A stretch of DNA of 64,000 bases, from the NCBI GenBank assembly GCA_944320785.1, contig CALUIR010000001.1:186001-250000 (forward strand), given 5' to 3'. This document shows positions 8,043 through 14,179 of the stretch, one piece after another. A program made the translations under genes and the position numbers. Under the pieces are notes generated by a model. It was not told the origin of the DNA and made no database searches. It was given only the letters and a program-made list of their open reading frames with translations. This stretch comes from an uncultured Bacteroidaceae bacterium. GTDB lineage: Bacteria; Bacteroidota; Bacteroidia; Bacteroidales; Bacteroidaceae. The first letter of the stretch is position 1. Every line of letters begins with the position of its first letter.

Positions 8043-9410
8043 TTATATGCTCTCCACCGCTTCTTTTAATGACATGTTGCAATATTTCCGATATTCCTTG
8101 TCAAGGTTGCGCAACAACATCCGTTTGCAGAAATTGCGCATGTACCGGCAAATTTCATCACGAATAGCTTGATTGTAGGTATGCTTGTGTACCATGCAAC
8201 CTCCTGCACAATGCCATTTGGCCCAACATGACGAACATTGCGGGTAATGGTAAACATTTAGGCCAATAAGATGGTTGAACTTTTCACGGTCAATCTCCAC
8301 ACTTCCATCCAAATTCACCTTGCCATAAATGCTTGCACTGTAACCCGCATCCGCAGGTGCGCCCACACGGCTGCATACACTAATCTCACCGTACGCTGTA
8401 AGCGTATTATCGCCCGGGCAAAAACGCTGGATAAGCAAATTAAAGTTACGGTAAGCTGAACAGTCCAGCAAAAGGCCGTGTTGGGCAGCATAATCATGGG
8501 CTTCAAAAAAGTTATCGATATATTGCTCGTAAAAGGCTCTCACATCAAGAGGATCTGTCATCCTTTCCGGGTCGGTAACATATTCCATCATCACTTCACG
8601 CGTCCCGGGAAACTTCTCAAGCACTTCTTCAATCATGCGTTTCATCAACGATATGTTGTCTTTCGTGATGCATGCGCGAAGCTGGGGACGGATGCCTTCT
8701 GAGATAATCCAACGAATGTTTTCGCTCACCTTTTCATAATGGCCTCGTTGAAGGTTTTGAATATCCTCTAAAATTTCAAATGAAATCGATACCGGTATCT
8801 TGTATTTTTTAATCACATCGATCATCTCTTGGGTAAAGATGGAACCGTTGGTCACGATATTGATATCTATGCCACGGAATCCCATTTGCATGACCCGCTC
8901 ATTCGAGTATTCAATGATAAAGCGGACCAAATCCCACGACAACAAGGGTTCGCCTCCGCCCAAGATAGATATGGCCAGTTTATTGTCAGCACTTACCCGC
9001 TTATTATCCACAAAATGGTCCAAGGCGGCTTTCAGCAATTCTTTGGTGATAACTTTGCCGGAACGCCCATGTGCCGAATAACAATAACTGCATTTGAAGT
9101 TGCATACATTATTGGGCAAGACAGCCATCCGGGTATACTTGTCAGGGTCTTCCGCAAGAGGCGCAGGCTTTTTGCGGTTCTCAAAGTCGGTGAGCGCATC
9201 CATTGCCTCTACAACGTCTTCAGGCAAAGTTTTTCTATTCTCCGGATGCAACAGGTATTGTTCCATGGGCTGGAGATATGCTTGTTTCACCAAGATAGCT
9301 TTGTCAGTCAAAGGAGAATAAACAAGGCTGAGTTCATCCGGCATCTTCCCGAACTCGTCTCCTACCGGTATAGGGAATATATCATTCTCAATTAATTTAG
9401 CATACTGCAT
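8043..9410 (-). CDS. radical SAM/SPASM peptide maturase, first paralogue
   Basis: 455 residues, the first radical SAM gene after the precursor in the direction of transcription. CNFKCSYC lies at Cys103, 107 and 110, and GGGEPLLSW follows. The auxiliary-cluster cysteines are RFCPGDN, SVCSRV, PQCSSC, WHCAGGC and EICRY. The N-terminal domain contains LVYSPLTD. It starts 4 bp after the two-TM membrane gene, so the membrane protein and maturases are presumably made together. Like the others it is a cytosolic SPASM-type enzyme. Which bond it makes on the Cys-rich peptide cannot be told from sequence. Confidence 0.9.
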   Translation of the reverse strand: MQYAKLIENDIFPIPVGDEFGKMPDELSLVYSPLTDKAILVKQAYLQPMEQYLLHPENRKTLPEDVVEAMDALTDFENRKKPAPLAEDPDKYTRMAVLPNNVCNFKCSYCYSAHGRSGKVITKELLKAALDHFVDNKRVSADNKLAISILGGGEPLLSWDLVRFIIEYSNERVMQMGFRGIDINIVTNGSIFTQEMIDVIKKYKIPVSISFEILEDIQNLQRGHYEKVSENIRWIISEGIRPQLRACITKDNISLMKRMIEEVLEKFPGTREVMMEYVTDPERMTDPLDVRAFYEQYIDNFFEAHDYAAQHGLLLDCSAYRNFNLLIQRFCPGDNTLTAYGEISVCSRVGAPADAGYSASIYGKVNLDGSVEIDREKFNHLIGLNVYHYPQCSSCWAKWHCAGGCMVHKHTYNQAIRDEICRYMRNFCKRMLLRNLDKEYRKYCNMSLKEAVESI

Positions 9411-9414
9411 GACA

Positions 9415-10125
9415 CTATTGTTTTAAGTTCATATTCTTTAATCCACAGCTATTGAGCAACCGATGGATTTCGTTCTCGATTTTATTGTTTGATTCAAATT
9501 CAGATTTTCCTTGGTACATATCATTATTCAAAATACTGGAGATATGGAACAGTTCCTCGGACAACACCACCGAGAAACAAAACAACCTATTGTTCACCTC
9601 GACAGACCTTTGATGCCCGCTTTGCAGGATTTCGCTTTGGTAAACATCTCTGATTTTCAATTCACGATACTTATTAAAGATATTCGACACACAAGCCATT
9701 ACATTCAAAAATGTTTCATCTTCCATGTGCATACGCAAATAACCAAATTGAAAGATCAATGAACTAAGCGATGTGACATTCTCATAAGCTTTTTTGTCAT
9801 TTCCCCTCAGGCTTCTCTGAAGCATCGTGGCAATGATGTTTCCCAATTCTTCCAAGAACGCATAATAGGTTTCCTGCTTCTTCTCAAATTGCCTCATATG
9901 CCTTTCCTTGGAACTTTCCACCTCTGTTTGCCGGTTCAGCAGGATTGCTGTCACTGCAATCGTTATCAACATGCCAACAAAAGCGCTCAAAATAGCAACA
10001 ACGCCATCCGAAGTTTTCTCGGAAGGTATTGACAAACTATCTGCATAGACAATGACTAACGATAGCAACATTACCATTATCAGAATAACGCTCCACGAAA
10101 TGGCGCTTCGGTTGATGAAAAACAT
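9415..10125 (-). CDS. two-TM membrane protein with cytoplasmic helical domain, unknown
   Basis: 236 residues. There are two hydrophobic segments near the N-terminus (about residues 11-28 and 43-64), separated by a short loop. A long charged, mostly helical region follows (KERHMRQFEKKQETYY and onward) without recognisable catalytic motifs. The arrangement resembles bacterial membrane anchors with a cytosolic helical domain. It is the first gene after the terminator that follows the precursor, and lies 4 bp upstream of the first radical SAM gene. Possible roles are tethering the maturase assembly at the inner membrane, or immunity. Both are guesses from context. I do not recognise the family. 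Confidence 0.7.
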   Translation of the reverse strand: MFFINRSAISWSVILIMVMLLSLVIVYADSLSIPSEKTSDGVVAILSAFVGMLITIAVTAILLNRQTEVESSKERHMRQFEKKQETYYAFLEELGNIIATMLQRSLRGNDKKAYENVTSLSSLIFQFGYLRMHMEDETFLNVMACVSNIFNKYRELKIRDVYQSEILQSGHQRSVEVNNRLFCFSVVLSEELFHISSILNNDMYQGKSEFESNNKIENEIHRLLNSCGLKNMNLKQ

Positions 10126-10153
10126 TCCTTCAAATTTTTAAAGTGAAAACAAA

Positions 10154-10194
10154 GAGGGGGAAGTATCCGCGCCTTAAAACGCAGATACCCCCTC
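10154..10194 (-). terminator. intrinsic terminator/attenuator after the precursor gene
   Basis: On the minus strand a 7-bp GAGGGGG/CCCCCTC stem (10188-10194 with 10154-10160) is extended inward by TATC/GATA and GCG/CGC pairs with a small bulge, capped by TTTTAAGG, and followed by TTTGTTTT. It starts 8 bp after the precursor stop and ends 28 bp before the next start codon. Partial read-through would make far more precursor than maturase, a common RiPP arrangement. Confidence 0.85.
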
Positions 10195-10201
10195 CATCAG
10201 A

Positions 10202-10291
10202 TTAGTTGTTGCATTGGCAACCGCCGCATTGGTCACAGCAACCATATGCGTTCGTGTTAGTGTCTTTTACTTTGAAAACTTTTGTCAACAT
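10202..10291 (-). CDS. 29-residue Cys-rich putative RiPP precursor peptide
   Basis: The reading frame runs from ATG at 10291 to TAA at 10202 and encodes 29 residues. The N-terminal half (residues 1-16, MLTKVFKVKDTNTNAY) looks like a short leader and the C-terminal half holds five cysteines: GCCDQCGGCQCNN, with Cys at 18, 19, 22, 25 and 27. It lies between the SH3 gene and the maturase block in the same orientation and is followed directly by a strong terminator, as expected for an abundantly expressed precursor. Five Cys alongside five radical SAM/SPASM genes suggests thioether or related crosslinks. The C-terminal residue is Asn, as in the MccA substrate of the ThiF-like enzyme MccB. No family match could be checked. 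Translation is inferred from context, composition and frame. Confidence 0.75.
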   Translation of the reverse strand: MLTKVFKVKDTNTNAYGCCDQCGGCQCNN

Positions 10292-10348
10292 AGCAATTTC
10301 ACTTTAACATTAGTTCCTACTCTGTTAGGGCTTTTCGGAATCCGCCTT

Positions 10349-11053
10349 TTATCTTTCTTCCTTTTTCTTCAAATAATCCGCACTTGCGTATGCCTCCGCG
10401 CCATTGTACTTAATCTTGGCAAATCCATTGGCCATGCCATACACCTCCACAGCATCACCGAATTTCAAACTTCCTACCACCTCTGCGTTAAGGTCAGGCG
10501 CAGAACGTACATTCAGGGAAGACCTTGCCGTGCAATAATACAATGTAGTTTGAGGCGCAGCCGTTTCCGTTTTCACAGACCATGGACGCTCAGGCAAGGC
10601 GCTCACGCCGGCAAATATTCCCACGACTGCCAATGCAATCAGGAAAGTTGTGCCGGAATAAAATATGTAACGGATAATCGCAAGAAGAATATTGCTTATC
10701 CATGTAAAGATGCCGACCACAATCATGGCGGCATAATAGACGATTCCCCCTAAAAGGATGCCTGCCACAATTCCCCAAAACAAGCCCAACGATATCAGCC
10801 ATATAAGGAAAGATATGCCCATGCCTGCCAACAGCACAATGGAAAAGATGCTCGTGATTCTTTCCGAATAATCTGCAAACCAGTTTCCTATATTGCCGAT
10901 AAAGCTGTCAAAGCGGTTCCAAACCGTTCTCCGATAAACGTGAGTTCCTGTGTTATGGCTGATGGGAATAGGGCCGGGGCCAAGAGGAGTCCGTATCTCC
11001 CCTTGCTCCATGTCAATGCTGATGCCGCTCGGCAATCTTATCATCTTAGCCAT
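10349..11053 (-). CDS. membrane protein with C-terminal bacterial SH3 domain
   Basis: 234 residues from ATG at 11053, which is 14 bp after the ThiF gene stop; an earlier start would overlap that gene. The N-terminal 75 residues are soluble. A hydrophobic block of about 90 residues (roughly 75-170) follows and could form three to four membrane spans. The C-terminal segment (about 175-230) is an SH3b-type domain with the typical LNVRSAPDLNAEVVG start and an AYASADYLK end. SH3b domains often bind peptides or peptidoglycan. It ends 57 bp before the precursor peptide. In this setting it could hold or export the product, or recruit the conjugation enzymes to the membrane. This is inference. Confidence 0.8.
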   Translation of the reverse strand: MAKMIRLPSGISIDMEQGEIRTPLGPGPIPISHNTGTHVYRRTVWNRFDSFIGNIGNWFADYSERITSIFSIVLLAGMGISFLIWLISLGLFWGIVAGILLGGIVYYAAMIVVGIFTWISNILLAIIRYIFYSGTTFLIALAVVGIFAGVSALPERPWSVKTETAAPQTTLYYCTARSSLNVRSAPDLNAEVVGSLKFGDAVEVYGMANGFAKIKYNGAEAYASADYLKKKEER

Positions 11054-11067
11054 AACCGTAGTACTTG

Positions 11068-12303
11068 TCAATAATTCCTGCATTCGTGGCAATCGCAACT
11101 CTTTGGGAATTTCACGCCATACCACTGCAATATGGTCGGCTTTTTCCGCCCCGGATTATGATTGAACGGCGCCCAATTGGCAAAATGCAATTCACGGCGG
11201 TTGGCCCACATGTAGAAATCATAATCCAATTCCTTGTCCAGTGTCGTGATCAGGCATTCCGTTCCTCTCGACAATTCCTGAATGGCCAATTTGACGACCA
11301 TCGTGTTGATAGGAGCGATGTCGGTAGACAAACCGACTTGCACCATGGCATCCGCATCTTCTTCTGAAGTGTAAGCAGGAATCACACCTGTTTCCCGCGC
11401 CCTGCGCAAATCTGTGATTTCTTCCTCTTGCGTGTACCACTGGCTTCCCTTCAAGCAAGCATAACAAGGTCCTCCGGGACGCACCCTCAACACATCTCCG
11501 CCTTCTGCACGGGTGACAGCCCGCCCGAACAGTCCCGTTTTCTTATGTTTTATAATCAAAGAGTTCAACAGATATCTGCTGGGAAGGCTGTCTGTAGCTG
11601 CTATCACCAAATCTGTTCCCGACACAAGCTGTTCTATCAAAGGAATATCCTTCATGATGTCAACAGGATGCGTGCTGATATTGGCATAAGGATTCTTGCC
11701 CAAGATGGCATCACGGACAATGTTTGTTTTCAATCGTCCCAATTCATTGACTCCGGCAATATGACGGGCAATGTTATGCAACTCCAAACGGTCGAAGTCC
11801 ACTAACGCAAAATTGCCGACTCCTGCCTTGGCCAGTTCCACGGCTATCGTTGCACCTCCGCTGCCCAACCCCACAATCAGCACATGCCTCTTTTCCAACG
11901 CCCCAACTTCAATCAGGCCTTTGCTGCGCGTATAAAGGTTGCTCTTGTCAGGCACATATTCAATCCGGACGCAACGGGCTGAATCATTGGGTACAAATGC
12001 GCGCTTCAGCAGCCGCCCGTTCTCCATGCAAAAGACAACCACCATGCCTAACCGCGCCATGGACGCGTCTTGGTTCATCAGATTTCCCGCAAAACATTCG
12101 GCATTTTCGTAATCTGCCTTGCAGGCTGCCTTCAAGAACAGGCAAGCCACTGCATAGCCGGAAGGGGCTATTTGCGGATATTCCAAATAAGCATGGTACA
12201 CGTCTTCCCCTTTCCATTCATAGGCAACCCCCAATTGGGAACCGGCAGAAGAATTGACGAACTTCTGTATCTGGTATTGGTAAAGGTAGAGCAGGCTTTC
12301 CAT
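11068..12303 (-). CDS. ThiF/E1-like adenylyltransferase
   Basis: 411 residues. The Rossmann ATP-binding motif VGLGSGG (144-150), the VDFDRLELHNIARH segment (Asp169 and Asp171 with following Arg) and the GRLKTN Lys region mark a ThiF/MoeB/E1-type enzyme, which adenylates the C-terminus of a small protein or peptide. A zinc site is likely from CYAC (280-283) and CHEC (405-408) near the end. The N-terminal ~135 residues are an extra domain that I do not recognise. E1 enzymes in bacteria act in sulfur transfer, ubiquitin-like conjugation, or MccB-type peptide adenylation. With E2-like and JAB genes upstream and a tiny peptide downstream, either conjugation or peptide C-terminal activation is possible. 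It begins 12 bp after the 67-residue gene. Confidence 0.9.
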   Translation of the reverse strand: MESLLYLYQYQIQKFVNSSAGSQLGVAYEWKGEDVYHAYLEYPQIAPSGYAVACLFLKAACKADYENAECFAGNLMNQDASMARLGMVVVFCMENGRLLKRAFVPNDSARCVRIEYVPDKSNLYTRSKGLIEVGALEKRHVLIVGLGSGGATIAVELAKAGVGNFALVDFDRLELHNIARHIAGVNELGRLKTNIVRDAILGKNPYANISTHPVDIMKDIPLIEQLVSGTDLVIAATDSLPSRYLLNSLIIKHKKTGLFGRAVTRAEGGDVLRVRPGGPCYACLKGSQWYTQEEEITDLRRARETGVIPAYTSEEDADAMVQVGLSTDIAPINTMVVKLAIQELSRGTECLITTLDKELDYDFYMWANRRELHFANWAPFNHNPGRKKPTILQWYGVKFPKSCDCHECRNY

Positions 12304-12315
12304 GTCAAGGCATGT

Positions 12316-12519
12316 TTACAATAATGTATAATAGTCTTTCTTTGCGATTTCAGTGGCCTTGATGCCGTCCACTTTATCAACTTGGGAAGCCGGGACAGCC
12401 ACCAATTCCCCGTCATCATTCATGACTAATTCAACACCGCGATTGCCATCATGCTGGTCTTTGATGACTTGGCTCACATCCGTGCAGTCATCTGCTTGGT
12501 TTTTCTTGAAGAAGCTCAT
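12316..12519 (-). CDS. 67-residue acidic protein, possible ubiquitin-like or carrier partner
   Basis: A small acidic protein (MSFFKKNQADDCTD start, DYYTLL end) placed between the E2-like and E1-like genes, 12 bp from the latter. That is the position of the ubiquitin-like modifier in several bacterial E1/E2/JAB operons. The centre (VELVMNDDGELVAVP) could form a beta hairpin, but 67 residues is short for a full beta-grasp fold and there is no C-terminal Gly-Gly. It might be a minimal modifier, a scaffold or a second peptide substrate. Coding is supported by tight spacing and frame. Function is unknown. Confidence 0.6.
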   Translation of the reverse strand: MSFFKKNQADDCTDVSQVIKDQHDGNRGVELVMNDDGELVAVPASQVDKVDGIKATEIAKKDYYTLL

Positions 12520-12557
12520 CGAAATATCTTTTTAATGTTCAACAATCTCAAAGGCAT

Positions 12558-12980
12558 TCATCCCGCTGCCGTCGTCAAATATTTATCAAGCGGATAACCG
12601 GTCTTCAAATGATTCTCATAGACCTCAAGCCACACCCTGACCTTGACAACCACTTGATAAAGGTAAACGCCCGGATGCCATTGGGATGCCCCATAATGGC
12701 AAATGCGCGTGCATCCGTTCTCGCCGCCCAAAGTGTGCATGGGATGGCTTGCATCCAACATCGGATTCCCGGAACGGTCCAACAAAGGTTTCGGGTTTGT
12801 GATGAACACTTTAGGCACTTCATACGGATGATTGGCCAAATCTATCCTCACGGTATAAATCTTTTTGGAATTGGTTTGAAGCGCAATGGTCAACGTATTG
12901 CTCGTCAACTTGAACTGCTTGACTGAAAATGCTTGCGAAAGCAAGTAAAATTCGTCTTTTAATCGTTCTTCTGTCATCAT
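12558..12980 (-). CDS. E2-like (ubiquitin-conjugating fold) protein
   Basis: 140 residues. The pattern of strands with HPYEVPKVFI (51-60), then ASHPMHTLGGENGCTRIC with Cys90 and Cys94, then QWHPGVYLYQVVVKVRVWLEVYENHLKTG, resembles bacterial E2-like families that accompany E1 and JAB genes: a strand-turn with Pro, a His-containing approach to a catalytic Cys, then the long helix. Cys90 or Cys94 would be the thioester-forming residue. The ATG overlaps the JAB gene stop (ATGA). Assignment is by motif pattern and gene neighbourhood, not by alignment. An inactive UEV-like role cannot be ruled out. Confidence 0.7.
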   Translation of the reverse strand: MMTEERLKDEFYLLSQAFSVKQFKLTSNTLTIALQTNSKKIYTVRIDLANHPYEVPKVFITNPKPLLDRSGNPMLDASHPMHTLGGENGCTRICHYGASQWHPGVYLYQVVVKVRVWLEVYENHLKTGYPLDKYLTTAAG

Positions 12981-13900
12981 AGCCTGATGGATTTAAAGTA
13001 ATGAATAAATGCTTCTGACAGGCTCATCCCTTCTGTCGTCCATTCCGGGACAAAGCTGCATTGGGGCTTCTTGCTTTTGAGGGCCAAAAGTTTGGGCGCC
13101 TCCTTCGGGAAAGCCGCACCGAAAACGAATTTGTAAGGAACCATTGAATCCATGATGCGCACTTCCACCGTAGCATCATCAACCTGGAAGATGGAAACGG
13201 CATCAAACTCTGCTTTCAGGAACTTGACAATAGCGGCAAATTCCTTCCGGTTCTCCGCAACAGACAACCAATAGCCAGGTGCAAACACAGGCCGTTCCTG
13301 CCGGCCCAGCTGTCCGTCGTCTGCCAACTTGCAGGCATCGAGCGGCATCATGCAGGGTTCGCCCGACGGCTCATACACCAAATCGCCATGCATGTTGTCG
13401 TATGTCTTGCGGAACGGGCTGTCGCCATCCAGCACAACCCACTTCAATTTCACATAATATCCTTTGCTATCATAGCGGAAAGCATTGACCGTGGATTTCC
13501 CATGACGGTAATTGCCTATCAGCAAAATGAAACTCGGAAGATGGCATTCTTTCATGCCGGACAACGTGGAATCAGTATCACCGCTGCTGGGTTCGGCCAA
13601 GCCCAACGAATGATGCGAATGCCACGAACCAATATGATGCAAGGCATGCTCTTTCACCAGATAGTCCGCATTTTTATCCAAGAATGCGAAATCCTGCCTG
13701 AAATGCGTTGGCTCATGCACCGCTTTCGGGCCAGGCCCTACCACATAATGAATGAACGGGATGCCAAAAGGTGTCCACAGCCCGAACAAGTTCCCGCCTG
13801 TTTCCCTGCGTGGCGATTCCAAAATGCACTTGGAAAGATAATCCAATTCACTCTGGTAGGTGATGATTTTCCCTGTGTTCGTCATACCGGCATCCGACAT
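12977..13900 (-). CDS. JAB/JAMM metallopeptidase with C-terminal E2/RWD-like extension
   Basis: 307 residues from ATG at 13900. An in-frame TTG at 13954 would add 18 residues, and another ATG lies at 13885. The JAMM zinc motif is complete: Glu33 in RRETGGN, then HSH (His94 and His96) and SSGD (Ser105 and Asp108), i.e. HxHx8SxxD. JAMM enzymes cut isopeptide or peptide bonds after ubiquitin-like proteins. The C-terminal ~90 residues (VSIFQVDDATVEVRI, YKFVFGAAFPKEAPKL) look like an E2/RWD-type alpha/beta domain without an obvious catalytic Cys. It is the first gene of the operon. In this cluster it could process the small protein or the modified peptide. Confidence 0.85.
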   Translation of the reverse strand: MSDAGMTNTGKIITYQSELDYLSKCILESPRRETGGNLFGLWTPFGIPFIHYVVGPGPKAVHEPTHFRQDFAFLDKNADYLVKEHALHHIGSWHSHHSLGLAEPSSGDTDSTLSGMKECHLPSFILLIGNYRHGKSTVNAFRYDSKGYYVKLKWVVLDGDSPFRKTYDNMHGDLVYEPSGEPCMMPLDACKLADDGQLGRQERPVFAPGYWLSVAENRKEFAAIVKFLKAEFDAVSIFQVDDATVEVRIMDSMVPYKFVFGAAFPKEAPKLLALKSKKPQCSFVPEWTTEGMSLSEAFIHYFKSIRL

Positions 13901-13996
13901 TGTTTCTATCCTTATCCATGCACCTATGATTGCCGTTTTGCCATAAATCCGCAATAATCTTTATTTTATCTGCGGGAAATGCCATTATTCATATCA

Positions 13997-14059
13997 TAGT
14001 TTTGCAAGTTTCTCGAACTTTTAGTAAATTGTATGCATTTACGCTCTAATGCAAAACTA
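13997..14059. repeat. 10-bp perfect inverted repeat around the cluster's leader region
   Basis: TAGTTTTGCA at 13997-14006 is the exact reverse complement of TGCAAAACTA at 14050-14059. Each arm contains a TAnnTTTG box, pointing inward toward each other. In the minus-strand transcript the arms could partly pair across a 43-nt loop, or they could be two operator half-sites. Confidence 0.5.
14051..14059 (-). promoter_or_regulatory. Bacteroidetes -7 box for the E1/E2/JAB-RiPP operon
   Basis: The minus strand reads TAGTTTTGC, a match to the Bacteroidetes -7 consensus TAnnTTTG. It leaves a leader of roughly 145 nt before ATG 13900. A good -33 TTTG is not evident (TTTATTTTC lies in that area). It is the only well-matched box between metH and the cluster. 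Confidence 0.55.
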
Positions 14060-14179
14060 CAAAAAAGAAAATAAAGTTAACTACATTTCAAGAAGAAATA
14101 CCCGTTTCATGCTGAAGAACATAAAACAGGAACATGAAGCCTTTCCTTCACAAAAAGGCAAAAGGACCGTGACTTCCGC

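Noticed and set aside
13955-14179. A further gene between the JAB gene and metH
   Set aside because: No reading frame of useful length with sensible composition; the region holds promoter-like boxes and a short GCCTTT/AAAGGC hairpin without a T tail.
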